A DNA stretch of 64,000 nt from Croceimicrobium sp965279135. Lineage in GTDB: Bacteria; Bacteroidota; Bacteroidia; Flavobacteriales; Schleiferiaceae. The translations under genes and the position numbers were made by a program. Positions 33,123 through 42,356 of this stretch are shown here, piece after piece. The stretch covers positions 434,001 to 498,000 of the forward strand of contig OZ257133.1 in the NCBI GenBank assembly GCA_965279135.1, read 5' to 3'. Under the pieces are notes generated by a model. It ran no database searches. It had not been told where the DNA came from and saw only the letters and a program-made list of their open reading frames with translations. Every line of letters starts with the position of its first letter. Position 1 is the stretch's first letter.

Positions 33123-35615
33123 ATGAGCTTTAGCAACTTTAACGATATAGAACAATTGCAATTGGGCGTATTACGCGATGAAGGCGAATACATCCCATTG
33201 ATGAGTAAAGAGGATGAGGAGAGTCTTAAGAATCAGGATTTACCTGAGGAACTTCCCATTCTCCCTTTAAGAAACACGGTACTTTTTCCAGGAGTAGTAA
33301 TTCCAATTACCGCGGGCCGGGAAAAATCCATTTCCCTTTTAAATCAAGTAAACAAATCCGAAGGGCTACTCGGGGTGGTAAGCCAGAAGAATGGCGATAA
33401 TGAAGATCCCGATACCAATGACCTCTACAAGGTTGGAACAGTGGCCAAAGTAATTCGCCAGTTTAAGCTTCCCAATGGTCATACGGCGGTTATTCTACAG
33501 GGCCTAAGACGATTTGTCATAGATGAATTCACCCGTAAAGACCCGCATATCTATGCTCGGGTGCAGAAGTCGGATGAAAAGATTCCCAAGGAATCCAATC
33601 AGCAGTTTAAGCTAATGATGGATTCCATCAAGGATGTAGCTCTGGAGATTATTGATAAATCATCTGAGATTCCCAATGAAGCCGCGTTGACCATTCGCAG
33701 TATTGATAGCGATACCTTCTTGCTGAATTTCGTGAGCAACAATATGAATGCTGAGGTGGATAAGAAGCAGCATTTATTGGAAATTAATGATCTTAATGAT
33801 CGAGCAACCGAGGTATTAAAGCTTCTCAATCTTGAGTCTCAGATGTTAGAGATGAAGAATGAGATTCAGGATAAGGTAAGGTTAGACTTTGATAAGCAAC
33901 AGCGAGAGTATTTTCTACAGCAGCAGTTAAGACAGATACAGGAAGAGCTCGGTGGAACCAGTACCGAGACCGAGATTGAGGAGATGCGCGCTAAGGGCAG
34001 AAAGAAGGATTGGCCCGAGAAAATCGCCGAGCTTTTCGAAAAAGAGCTCAATAAATTACAGAGAGTAAATCCGCAGGTTCCGGAATTTAGTATTCAAAGG
34101 AATTACCTCGAGTTTATGCTCGATTTACCATGGAACGATACCACGGAGGATAATTTCAATTTAAAACGCGCTGAGCGAATATTGAATCGTGATCACTATG
34201 GTTTAGATAAGGTTAAGGAGCGCTTACTCGAATATCTAGCGGTGCTAAAACTAAAGGGTGATATGAAGGCGCCTATTCTTTGCCTGTATGGCCCTCCGGG
34301 AGTGGGAAAGACTAGTTTAGGTAAGAGTGTCGCTGAAGCTCTTGGTAGACCTTATGTGCGCATGGCCTTGGGAGGATTGGGAGATGAAGCGGAGATTCGC
34401 GGACACCGCAAGACCTACATCGGGGCAATGCCTGGTAGAGTATTGCAGAGTATTAAAAAATCGGAGTCTTCCAATCCAGTATTTGTTCTAGATGAAATCG
34501 ATAAGCTAGCAGCTGGTAGAGGACATGGCGATCCTGCCTCAGCGATGTTGGAAGTTTTAGATCCAGAGCAAAACCACAGTTTTTACGACAATTATCTGGA
34601 AGTGGGATATGACCTAAGTAAAGTGCTCTTTATCGCCACTGCCAATAATCTATCCACTGTTCATCCAGCCCTTAGAGATCGGATGGAGGTGATTGAAATT
34701 AACGGATATACCGTTGAAGAGAAAGTACAAATAGCGGCCAAGCATCTTCTGCCAAAGCAGTTAAAGGAGCATGGCCTCGACAAACAACACTTGAGTCTTT
34801 CTAAGCGAGTATTGGAATATGTAGTGGAGCACTATACGCGTGAGTCGGGAGTACGTGGTCTCGATAAAGTGATTGCAAAAATGGTGCGCTATGCGGCGAA
34901 AAGCATTGCCATGGAACAAGACTATCATCTAAAGCCAAAGATTTCGGATATCAGTGAAATTCTGGGCTCTGCTCGCTTCACCAAAGATCGCTACGAGGAC
35001 CGTTCCATTGCTGGTTTAGTTACGGGTTTGGCCTGGACTCCAGTTGGTGGAGATATTCTCTTTATTGAGTCTTCCATAGCTAAGGGAAAAGGCCGCCTGA
35101 GTATTACCGGAAACCTGGGTGATGTGATGAAGGAGTCTGCTAGTATCGCCATGGCTTATCTAAAGTCCAATGCTGAGCAATTTGGGGTGGATTACCGACT
35201 GTTTGATCAATATGATGTTCACATTCATTTCCCTGAAGGAGCGGTGCCAAAAGATGGACCTTCAGCCGGTATAAGCATTTTAACTTCCCTGGCTTCACTC
35301 TATTCACAAAGGAAAGTAAGATCGCATTTGGCTATGACCGGTGAGATAACGCTGAGGGGAGAAGTATTACCGGTAGGAGGTATCAAGGAAAAAATTCTTG
35401 CTGCCAAACGTGCAGATATTACAGATATCATCCTTTCCAGACGCAATGAGAAGGATATCAAAGAGATTCGAGAAGACTACTTGAAAGGTCTAAGCTTCCA
35501 CTATGTTGATCAAATGATGGAAGTGATTGATATTGCTTTGAGTGAGGAGCTGGTAGAGAATCCCAAGAATTTGAAAGTAGAAACCAAAGCCATCGGTTTT
35601 GGGGCGAAAAAGTAG
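33123..35615 (+). CDS. lon: ATP-dependent protease La (Lon)
   Basis: 830 residues: an N-terminal substrate domain (LPILPLRNTVLFPGVVIPI from about 45), a coiled-coil, an AAA+ module with Walker A GPPGVGKT (390-397) and Walker B FVLDEID, and a C-terminal Ser-Lys protease domain with PKDGPSAG (Ser 714) and GGIKEK (Lys 757). It degrades misfolded and regulatory proteins. The length is normal and all active residues are present. Confidence 0.97.
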   Translation: MSFSNFNDIEQLQLGVLRDEGEYIPLMSKEDEESLKNQDLPEELPILPLRNTVLFPGVVIPITAGREKSISLLNQVNKSEGLLGVVSQKNGDNEDPDTNDLYKVGTVAKVIRQFKLPNGHTAVILQGLRRFVIDEFTRKDPHIYARVQKSDEKIPKESNQQFKLMMDSIKDVALEIIDKSSEIPNEAALTIRSIDSDTFLLNFVSNNMNAEVDKKQHLLEINDLNDRATEVLKLLNLESQMLEMKNEIQDKVRLDFDKQQREYFLQQQLRQIQEELGGTSTETEIEEMRAKGRKKDWPEKIAELFEKELNKLQRVNPQVPEFSIQRNYLEFMLDLPWNDTTEDNFNLKRAERILNRDHYGLDKVKERLLEYLAVLKLKGDMKAPILCLYGPPGVGKTSLGKSVAEALGRPYVRMALGGLGDEAEIRGHRKTYIGAMPGRVLQSIKKSESSNPVFVLDEIDKLAAGRGHGDPASAMLEVLDPEQNHSFYDNYLEVGYDLSKVLFIATANNLSTVHPALRDRMEVIEINGYTVEEKVQIAAKHLLPKQLKEHGLDKQHLSLSKRVLEYVVEHYTRESGVRGLDKVIAKMVRYAAKSIAMEQDYHLKPKISDISEILGSARFTKDRYEDRSIAGLVTGLAWTPVGGDILFIESSIAKGKGRLSITGNLGDVMKESASIAMAYLKSNAEQFGVDYRLFDQYDVHIHFPEGAVPKDGPSAGISILTSLASLYSQRKVRSHLAMTGEITLRGEVLPVGGIKEKILAAKRADITDIILSRRNEKDIKEIREDYLKGLSFHYVDQMMEVIDIALSEELVENPKNLKVETKAIGFGAKK

Positions 35616-35637
35616 GATTTACTCAGCTTGAATTAAT

Positions 35638-35682
35638 GCAGATCAGGCTATCCAATAATGGCCCTTGATCTGCGTTCTTTTC
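35638..35682 (+). terminator. Probable terminator of lon
   Basis: GCAGATCA (35638-35645) pairs perfectly with TGATCTGC (35666-35673) over a 20-base loop. GTTCTTTTC follows, a weak T run. Confidence 0.55.
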
Positions 35683-35683
35683 A

Positions 35684-35692
35684 TAACTTTCG
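35684..35692 (+). promoter_or_regulatory. Near-consensus -7 element (TAACTTTCG) before porQ
   Basis: Close to TAnnTTTG and 6 bases before the porQ ATG. Confidence 0.35.
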
Positions 35693-35698
35693 CCCTTC

Positions 35699-36730
35699 AT
35701 GAGAAGATTACTATTTGTCCTGTTCCTTCTTCCTATTAGCGCATTTGCCCAACTGGGAGGACAAACCACTTTTCAGTTTCTCAATAATGTTGCCTCCGCC
35801 AGAGTAGCTGGGCAGGGCAGCAATGCTATCGCGAATACCGCGAACGATATCAATTTTGCCTTATATAATCCATCTCTGCTAAATGCGGATATGAGTGGTC
35901 AATTGAGTACCAGTATTGTTGATTACGTATCGGATATCCGTTATGCCGATATTGCCTATGCCCAGCATTTTGATAGCATCGGTACTTTTTTCGCTCAGAT
36001 CATGTATTTCGATTACGGAGATTTCGACCGGGCAAATGTGATCGGAATTCGACAGGGCACCTTTACAGGGAATGATCTTGCGGTAAATCTTGGTTATTCT
36101 TATCGTTTGGATTCGAACTGGACCTTTGGTACAACCATGAAGGTGATCAATTCAGTTTACGATACCTGGAGTTCCTGGGGATTGGCCTGGGACGCAGGGA
36201 TTACCTATCAAATTCCGGCCAAGCGTATTGCCATGGCTTTGGTGCTTCGAAATGCGGGCTTTCAATTGAATCCTTATGCAAACGAAAGGGAGAACTTACC
36301 TTTTGAAATACAATTCGGCTTTTCCAATCGCTTCGAGCATATGCCCTTACGTTGGCAGATTACCTTAGAGCAATTGGAAACCTTTGACTTAAGATATCGC
36401 GATCCGACTTCCTTTACGGTTAATCAGTTTACGGGAGAAGTTGATGAGAATTTCCCCAGTATATGGAACAACCTTTTGCGACACGTAGTGATCGGGGCAG
36501 AGTTTGCACCAAGTGAATCTTTTAATATTCAATTTGGATATAGCTTTCGCCGCAGACAGGAGCTTAATTTAGATACGAGACGTACAGTAGCAGGATTCTC
36601 GGTAGGAGGGGGCATTCGCATCTATAAGTTCTATTTCCACTACAGCAGAAATATGTATCATATTGCAGGTGGAGCCAATCAGGTTAGTTTACGTACTAGT
36701 CTCGATCAATTTCGCAAAAAGTCGCAATGA
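35699..36730 (+). CDS. porQ: Type IX secretion system protein PorQ
   Basis: 343 residues with signal peptide MRRLLFVLFLLPISAFAQ. PorQ features are LGGQTTFQFLNNVASARVAGQGSNAIANTANDINFALYNPSLL and a barrel body ending near VSLRTSLDQF. It is an outer membrane beta-barrel of the type IX secretion and attachment complex that releases sorting-domain proteins such as those at 48633 and 53710. The cmk gene overlaps by ATGA; the porQ-cmk pairing also occurs in Porphyromonas (from memory). Confidence 0.93.
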   Translation: MRRLLFVLFLLPISAFAQLGGQTTFQFLNNVASARVAGQGSNAIANTANDINFALYNPSLLNADMSGQLSTSIVDYVSDIRYADIAYAQHFDSIGTFFAQIMYFDYGDFDRANVIGIRQGTFTGNDLAVNLGYSYRLDSNWTFGTTMKVINSVYDTWSSWGLAWDAGITYQIPAKRIAMALVLRNAGFQLNPYANERENLPFEIQFGFSNRFEHMPLRWQITLEQLETFDLRYRDPTSFTVNQFTGEVDENFPSIWNNLLRHVVIGAEFAPSESFNIQFGYSFRRRQELNLDTRRTVAGFSVGGGIRIYKFYFHYSRNMYHIAGGANQVSLRTSLDQFRKKSQ

Positions 36731-37416
36731 GCCATGGCATTCGCATAGCGATCGATGGTTATTCTTCAACCGGGAAGAGCACCGTTGCTAGGCAATTAGC
36801 TCAGAAATTGAATTACCGCTATATAGACACGGGCGCGATGTATCGCGCTATAACTTATTGGGCTATAGAGCAGGGTTTTATTAAGGGAGAACAGATAGAT
36901 GAAGAGGCCTTAGTTGAATCCTTGATTAAGGTGAAGCTGGATTTTGTGTATTCTGATGAACATCAGATGGCAATTGTTTATTTGAATGGGGTTGGAGTCG
37001 AGGATCAGATTAGAGGCTCTGCAGTTGCTTCTAAGGTAAGTTTAGTAGCTAAGATTTCTTCGGTAAGAAGATTCCTGGTTGCTCAGCAAAAGGATATAGC
37101 CAAAGCCGGCTCGGTGGTAATGGATGGAAGAGACATTGCCTCGGTGGTAATGCCCGATGCGGAGCTTAAAATTTTCATGACGGCTGAGGCCTCTGTTAGA
37201 GCCCGAAGAAGATATTTGGAATTAAAGGGTAAGGGGCAATCTATAAGTCTGGAGGCAGTGCGCTCTAATTTAGAGGAGCGAGATTATCTAGATAGCAATC
37301 GCGAAGACTCGCCTTTAATTCAGACGGAGGATGCTATGGTTTTGGATAACTCTGATTTAAACCTCGAAGAGCAATTGAAGATTGCCTTGGATTGGGCAAA
37401 GGAGCGAGGAGCCTAA
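36727..37416 (+). CDS. cmk: Cytidylate kinase
   Basis: 229 residues. It phosphorylates CMP and dCMP with ATP. Marks are the P-loop GYSSTGKS (11-18), YIDTGAMYRAITYWA, GRDIASVVMPDAELK and RARRRYLEL. The overlap with porQ (ATGA) implies coupled translation of an unrelated membrane protein. It converges on the acyl-CoA-binding protein gene with a 4-base stop overlap (CTAA). Confidence 0.96.
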   Translation: MSHGIRIAIDGYSSTGKSTVARQLAQKLNYRYIDTGAMYRAITYWAIEQGFIKGEQIDEEALVESLIKVKLDFVYSDEHQMAIVYLNGVGVEDQIRGSAVASKVSLVAKISSVRRFLVAQQKDIAKAGSVVMDGRDIASVVMPDAELKIFMTAEASVRARRRYLELKGKGQSISLEAVRSNLEERDYLDSNREDSPLIQTEDAMVLDNSDLNLEEQLKIALDWAKERGA

Positions 37417-37694
37417 CTTTTAGCTTTTTGATTTTTAAGTTGAAGCTCTTTGATGGTTTGGATATAACGCTTTTTAGCCTCTAGCATAGGCATACCTTCC
37501 AAACGCCTCCATGCGTCGAATTTGAAAGTTTGCACTACGTTGCTCGATTCGGTTGGCCTAACACCTGTAATATCTCCAATTGTTGCTTGCTTATAAAAAG
37601 CATAAGCAATGAGCATGTCATCTGCAGCTTGAGGAGGCATATTATTGCCAATCTCAATGTATTTTTCAAATTCTTTGTCCAATTCGCTGCTCAT
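37413..37694 (-). CDS. Acyl-CoA-binding protein
   Basis: 93 residues, the four-helix ACBP fold. Ligand-binding positions are kept: Tyr-Lys in YAFYKQATIGD (34-35), Lys in FKFDAW (58) and Tyr in KKRYIQT (77). ACBPs bind long-chain acyl-CoA esters and are common in eukaryotes but patchy in bacteria. Here it is the last gene of the cdsA-psd operon, 7 bases after psd, which suggests work in phospholipid synthesis. Confidence 0.9.
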   Translation of the reverse strand: MSSELDKEFEKYIEIGNNMPPQAADDMLIAYAFYKQATIGDITGVRPTESSNVVQTFKFDAWRRLEGMPMLEAKKRYIQTIKELQLKNQKAKS

Positions 37695-37701
37695 GATATC
37701 A

Positions 37702-38361
37702 TTACTTTAACTCCGCTAACACTTGCTCCCCTCCGCGGGCCTTGTCACCTACTTTAACCAGGATATTGGCATCTAAGGGCAGTACAACATCTACTCTAGA
37801 GCCGAAGCGGATAAAACCGCAATCTGCTCCCCGAATAGCTTTTGAACCTTGTCTTGCGTAATTAATAATTCTTCGCGCTACGGCACCGGCAATCTGTTTG
37901 TGCATTACTTCTACCCCTGAAGGTGTTTTCACCACAACCGCGGTGCGTTCATTAAGTGTGCTCGATTTGGGATGCCAGGCAACAAGATAGGCACCTGCGT
38001 GGTACTGCGAATAAACCACATTCCCATTCACAGGATATCGATTGACATGCACATTTAAGGGGGACATGAAAATGCTGATCTGCAGCATCTTCTTCTTGAA
38101 GTATTCTGATTCTTCAATTTCCTCGATGGCCACAATTTTACCATCTGCCGGTGCAATTACAATGTCTTCTCCCTGCGGAGGAAAACGCTTTGGGTTTCTA
38201 AAGAACTGTAACACCAAAACATAAAGCACAATGCTTAATATGAGCACAGTGTTTTCCAACCAGACCAAGTCGCTAAGCCAGATCACGAGGACATTAAGGA
38301 GCCCAAGTCCTATGAGGGTTTGTAGTAGTATTCGAAAACCTTCGGGATGTATTCTGATCAT
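37702..38361 (-). CDS. psd: Phosphatidylserine decarboxylase
   Basis: 219 residues, the short proenzyme type. It makes phosphatidylethanolamine from phosphatidylserine at the inner membrane. Two hydrophobic segments lie at the N-terminus (about 12-50). The self-cleavage site is FGS (Gly187-Ser188) in CGFIRFGSRVDV; the Ser becomes the pyruvoyl group. It overlaps the cdsA stop by ATGA-type spacing. Confidence 0.93.
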   Translation of the reverse strand: MIRIHPEGFRILLQTLIGLGLLNVLVIWLSDLVWLENTVLILSIVLYVLVLQFFRNPKRFPPQGEDIVIAPADGKIVAIEEIEESEYFKKKMLQISIFMSPLNVHVNRYPVNGNVVYSQYHAGAYLVAWHPKSSTLNERTAVVVKTPSGVEVMHKQIAGAVARRIINYARQGSKAIRGADCGFIRFGSRVDVVLPLDANILVKVGDKARGGEQVLAELK

Positions 38362-39173
38362 GGATTGATGGTGGCTATAATTTTCAAAAATAAGAAGGTA
38401 ACCGGCATAGCTACAAGTAAACTGTCTATTCGATCTAAAATACCTCCATGGCCAGGCATAAGTTTGCCGCTATCTTTTAGTCCGTAACTCCGTTTAAGAG
38501 CAGACTCTAAAAGGTCTCCTAAAGTGGCGCTTACCACAATGAGAATCGATAATAAAAGCCATTGGGTTAATGCTAAGTCTTCATTCCCTGAGTATCTAAA
38601 AAGCAGGTAGGCGGCCAAACCAGCGAATATTGCTCCTCCAAAAAAGCCTTCCCAGGTTTTATTTGGAGAGATCGTTGGACTCATTTTATGTCTTCCCAGA
38701 TATTTACCACTTAAGTAGGCGAAGCTGTCAAAGCTCCAGATCATTATGAACACCCCGCAAAGGATCCAGGGTTGTTTTCCTAGTTCAGCAAGCGACAGTA
38801 AAGCAGGTGCCAGGTAGACCAATCCAAATACATTTCGGTACAGGGTTTTAAGTTTTAATTCCTCTGCTTGGGTAAATATGCTGTGAAAACAAAGAAAGAA
38901 AGTGCCGATTAAAGCGGTGAAAGCGAAAATAGCCCTCAACGATGAAGGACTAGAAGGGAAAACAGACGCCAGAAGTAAAATTAATATGAAGGAACAGAGA
39001 AAGGTGTAGAGTCCACTTTTAGGAAGAACCTCAAACCGCTGCCATTCAATGAAACCGAGTACCCCAAAAACCATTGCCAGATAGTAAGAGCCTAAGGGGA
39101 TAAAGAAGATGGCAGCAATGATTAGGGCCACATAAACGATACCGCTTAGACTTCTGGTTAGGAGATTTGACAT
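38358..39173 (-). CDS. cdsA: Phosphatidate cytidylyltransferase
   Basis: 271 residues, seven to eight membrane segments. It makes CDP-diacylglycerol, the precursor of phosphatidylserine. The CdsA signature is seen near the end (LLESALKRSYGLKDSGKLMPGHGGILDRIDSL). It overlaps psd by four bases and starts next to the LUD gene stop. Confidence 0.95.
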   Translation of the reverse strand: MSNLLTRSLSGIVYVALIIAAIFFIPLGSYYLAMVFGVLGFIEWQRFEVLPKSGLYTFLCSFILILLLASVFPSSPSSLRAIFAFTALIGTFFLCFHSIFTQAEELKLKTLYRNVFGLVYLAPALLSLAELGKQPWILCGVFIMIWSFDSFAYLSGKYLGRHKMSPTISPNKTWEGFFGGAIFAGLAAYLLFRYSGNEDLALTQWLLLSILIVVSATLGDLLESALKRSYGLKDSGKLMPGHGGILDRIDSLLVAMPVTFLFLKIIATINP

Positions 39174-39821
39174 TTACAATTGGTCTTCCAGGAGTAGAAG
39201 GTAGATTTCCTTTTTACAGACTTTACCCTCATCGTCCCCTTCTTCAAGGCCTTCTACTTTCTTTGGCCCTTTGATAGTAGTTATTTGCGAAGGAAGATTG
39301 TTTTGATAATGAATGCGAATACCGGCTAGGGCTGCTCTTAGGTTTTCTACAATTTGACTGGTTCTTCCAATAGCAATGAAAGTTTCCGGAAGATCATCCA
39401 GTTTTTTTCCATGTAATTGATTCTCCGAAATCATGATGCCACCATTAAAGCTGACCAGATATTCACAAGAAGTACAAAAGGCATCACTTTCCTGCCAATT
39501 GTTTTCGCTCACATTTACCTGGGCTTTTCGAAGAATGGAGTTCAGGTTGGCATCGGTACAGTAGACCATATCCAAACCTGATTCGGCCATAATCTGACCG
39601 AGGTAGTGATAGGCTTCCCCTTCATCTTCACAATAAAGAAATTTACCCCCAGAGGAGGTAAACTTCTTGACAAATTCTAAGTCTGTTGGATCTGTATCGG
39701 TGGTAGCAAATTCAATGACCGGCTTTTCATCAGCAGAATTACTGCTCTCTTCTCCTGGTCTTCCAGCTAGTACATCCAGAAACCGACTAAAAAAGCCTTT
39801 TTTACTTTTTTGCTCCGCCAT
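39174..39821 (-). CDS. LUD-domain (LutC/YkgG-like) protein
   Basis: 215 residues with an LUD domain over most of the length (GGKFLYCEDEGEAYHYL, DAFCTSCEYLVSFNGGIMISENQLHGKKLDDLPETFIAIGRTSQIVENL). The lutABC genes for lactate use are not nearby; instead it stands between ftsH and cdsA. Its real substrate is unknown. The Cys residues in FCTSCEY are notable but no metal claim can be made. Confidence 0.8.
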   Translation of the reverse strand: MAEQKSKKGFFSRFLDVLAGRPGEESSNSADEKPVIEFATTDTDPTDLEFVKKFTSSGGKFLYCEDEGEAYHYLGQIMAESGLDMVYCTDANLNSILRKAQVNVSENNWQESDAFCTSCEYLVSFNGGIMISENQLHGKKLDDLPETFIAIGRTSQIVENLRAALAGIRIHYQNNLPSQITTIKGPKKVEGLEEGDDEGKVCKKEIYLLLLEDQL

Positions 39822-39828
39822 AGGCTAG

Positions 39829-41904
39829 TTAAGCAGGAAGATCGGAACTCTCGGCGTCTTTCTTTTCTTCTTGGTCTTCCGAATGGTTTTCGTCATGTAG
39901 AATTTCATCTCTACTCTTCCACTGACGCTTGCCGAAGATTTCTTCCAAATTTTCCTTAAAAATAACTTCTTTCTCAAGCAAGTGCTCGGCTAGCTGAACA
40001 AGTTTTTCCTTATTCTCTGTTAATATTCTTTTAGCTCTTTCGTATTGATCCTCAATGATTTTGCTGATTTCTTCGTCAATAAGTTGAGCAGTTTTCTCAC
40101 TATATGGTTTAGTGAAGCCCATGTCATTACCGTTCTGAGAATCGTAATAGGTGATATTTCCGAGCTTATCATTAAGACCGTAAATGGTAACCATGGCTCT
40201 TGCTTGCTTGGTCACTTTCTCCAAATCACTAAGAGCGCCGGTTGATATTTTATTAAAGATGATCTCTTCTGCGGCACGCCCACCTAAAGCGGCACACATT
40301 TCATCTAAAATTTGATCTGTATTGGTGAGCTGTCTTTCCTCTGGTAAGTACCAAGCGGCTCCTAATGATCTACCGCGAGGAACAATGGTAACCTTCACCA
40401 GGGGATGAGCATGTTCTAAGAGCCAACTTACGGTGGCATGACCTGCTTCATGATGAGCAATGATATTCTTTTCGTCTTGCGATATGATCTTGCTCTTTTT
40501 CTCTAAACCGCCAATGATACGATCTACTGCGTCAAGAAAATCGCTTTGCTCAATGGAGCTTTTCCCTTTTCTAGCGGCAATAAGCGCAGCTTCATTACAA
40601 ACATTCGCAATATCAGCACCGCTAAAGCCCGGTGTTTGTCTTGCTAGAAAATCAGAATCTACTTTGGGAGCCAGCTTCAATGGAGCTAAGTGCACCTTGA
40701 ATATTTCCTTACGCTCATTCAGTTCTGGAAGGTCCACATAAATCTGACGATCAAACCTACCGGCACGCATTAAAGCTTTATCAAGAATATCAGCACGGTT
40801 GGTAGCGGCAATTACAATTACATGTTCATTAGTGCCAAAACCATCCATTTCGGTTAGAAGCTGGTTAAGAGTATTTTCCCGTTCATCATTGCCTCCAGAA
40901 ATGGCATTTTTACCCCGAGCACGTCCGATGGCATCAATCTCATCAATGAAAATGATACTTGGGGATTTTTCCTTCGCTTGCTTAAAGAGGTCGCGAACCC
41001 TTGAGGCTCCTACACCCACAAACATTTCCACAAAGTCTGAGCCTGATAGCGAAAAGAAAGGCACCTTAGCTTCTCCAGCCACTGCCTTGGCTAAAAGGGT
41101 TTTACCGGTTCCAGGAGGGCCTACCAATAGCGCCCCTTTTGGGATTTTTCCACCCAGGGAGGTATAGCGATCGGGATCTTTTAAGAAGGATACAACTTCT
41201 TGTACTTCTTCTTTTGCCCCTTCTAAGCCTGCCACATTTTTAAAGGTGACTTTAACATTGGTATTCTGATCAAATAACTGAGCCTTTGACTTCCCAATAT
41301 TGAAAATCTGGGCACCAGGACCCGCACCACCGCCGCTCATTCGGCGCATGATGAAAATCCAGATTCCAATTAGTAGGATAAATGGCAGAATATAAGCCAG
41401 TGCTTCGCCCCAGATATCCTTGCGCTCCTCAAAATCCGGGGTAATTCGTTTGTCTTTGAGTTCCGGATGTTGCTCAAAGAAATAAGTCATGTTCTCCTTA
41501 TAAGCCTCATAGGGCATTTCAAAGGTGAAATGTGGTCCATCAGGATTACTTAGAGGACCTTGCTCCAGGTCTTTATATTCATCACGACCTGATTCTAGGG
41601 CTTCTTTGGTTAAGGAGATTTGTACAATCTTCTCATTGATAATCTTGACCTTTTCCACATCCCCTCTTTCGATCATGGTGGTGAACTCATCGAAGCTGGT
41701 ACGTTGGATATTACCTCCAAAGCTGCTAAGGATTTGGATACCGATGAATATCAGCAGAATGATACCATATATCCAGTAGTAGTTGAAACGACGTCGGGGA
41801 TCGGGATTGTTATTTCCTCCGCCACCCGGCTTCTCGTTTGAGTTTCGGGAAAACTGCTCCTTCAATTTGCGCAGTTGTTCCTTGTTATCTTTTTCGTTCT
41901 CCAT
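39829..41904 (-). CDS. ftsH: ATP-dependent zinc metalloprotease FtsH
   Basis: 691 residues from the ATG at 41904 (MENEKDNKEQLRK); a TTG start at 41934 would overlap rsfS. Two membrane helices flank a periplasmic domain (about 40-185). The AAA+ module has Walker A GPPGTGKT (262-269), and the zinc site is HEAGH (485-489). An acidic tail ends the protein. It degrades membrane and short-lived cytosolic proteins. It follows rsfS by 13 bases and leads into the LUD-cdsA-psd genes. Confidence 0.96.
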   Translation of the reverse strand: MENEKDNKEQLRKLKEQFSRNSNEKPGGGGNNNPDPRRRFNYYWIYGIILLIFIGIQILSSFGGNIQRTSFDEFTTMIERGDVEKVKIINEKIVQISLTKEALESGRDEYKDLEQGPLSNPDGPHFTFEMPYEAYKENMTYFFEQHPELKDKRITPDFEERKDIWGEALAYILPFILLIGIWIFIMRRMSGGGAGPGAQIFNIGKSKAQLFDQNTNVKVTFKNVAGLEGAKEEVQEVVSFLKDPDRYTSLGGKIPKGALLVGPPGTGKTLLAKAVAGEAKVPFFSLSGSDFVEMFVGVGASRVRDLFKQAKEKSPSIIFIDEIDAIGRARGKNAISGGNDERENTLNQLLTEMDGFGTNEHVIVIAATNRADILDKALMRAGRFDRQIYVDLPELNERKEIFKVHLAPLKLAPKVDSDFLARQTPGFSGADIANVCNEAALIAARKGKSSIEQSDFLDAVDRIIGGLEKKSKIISQDEKNIIAHHEAGHATVSWLLEHAHPLVKVTIVPRGRSLGAAWYLPEERQLTNTDQILDEMCAALGGRAAEEIIFNKISTGALSDLEKVTKQARAMVTIYGLNDKLGNITYYDSQNGNDMGFTKPYSEKTAQLIDEEISKIIEDQYERAKRILTENKEKLVQLAEHLLEKEVIFKENLEEIFGKRQWKSRDEILHDENHSEDQEEKKDAESSDLPA

Positions 41905-41917
41905 TTTTGTTTTAGTC

Positions 41918-42292
41918 TTAGTGATTGGCTTCAATTATTTGAAGCTCAGCATCGCCCCAGAGGCTTTCTAAATCGTAGAATTTACGGGTGGCAGGTTGAA
42001 AAATATGTACCACCGTATCCACGTAATCCATTAAAATCCATTCTGCATTTTCTAATCCTTCAACGTGCCAGGGCTTTTCTTTTAGATTTTCACGCACTCG
42101 TTTTTCCACTGAATTACTGATTGCCTTCACTTGCGTGTTGGAACTTCCTTCTCCAATAACAAAAAAAGAGCATATAGAGTTTTCGATATTTCGCATATCA
42201 AGGACAGTAATGTTTGAGGCTTTCAAATCATCCATCCCTTCTACGATTTCATCAACCAGTTTCGAAAAAGTCGTTTGCGTCATTAAATACAT
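41918..42292 (-). CDS. rsfS: Ribosome silencing factor RsfS
   Basis: 124 residues (121 if the ATG at 42283 is used). RsfS binds uL14 and blocks subunit joining when nutrients are low. Marks are DLKASNITVLDMRNIENSICSFFVIGEGSSNTQVKAI and WHVEGLENAEWILMDYVDTVVHIFQP. It is the first gene of the operon through ftsH to the acyl-CoA-binding protein. Confidence 0.95.
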   Translation of the reverse strand: MYLMTQTTFSKLVDEIVEGMDDLKASNITVLDMRNIENSICSFFVIGEGSSNTQVKAISNSVEKRVRENLKEKPWHVEGLENAEWILMDYVDTVVHIFQPATRKFYDLESLWGDAELQIIEANH

Positions 42293-42304
42293 TTAATTTG
42301 AGGG

Positions 42305-42312
42305 CAAAATTA
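42305..42312 (-). promoter_or_regulatory. rsfS promoter -7 element (TAATTTTG)
   Basis: An exact TAnnTTTG match on the minus strand, 12 bases before the first rsfS ATG. Confidence 0.55.
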
Positions 42313-42356
42313 AGCATTGTCGTCAAGGTGCTTGGCTCTATTTTCATTTAAGCCTT

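Noticed and set aside
39174..39821. Lactate utilisation operon
   Set aside because: Only an LUD-domain gene is present. There is no lutA or lutB nearby, and the neighbours are ftsH and cdsA.
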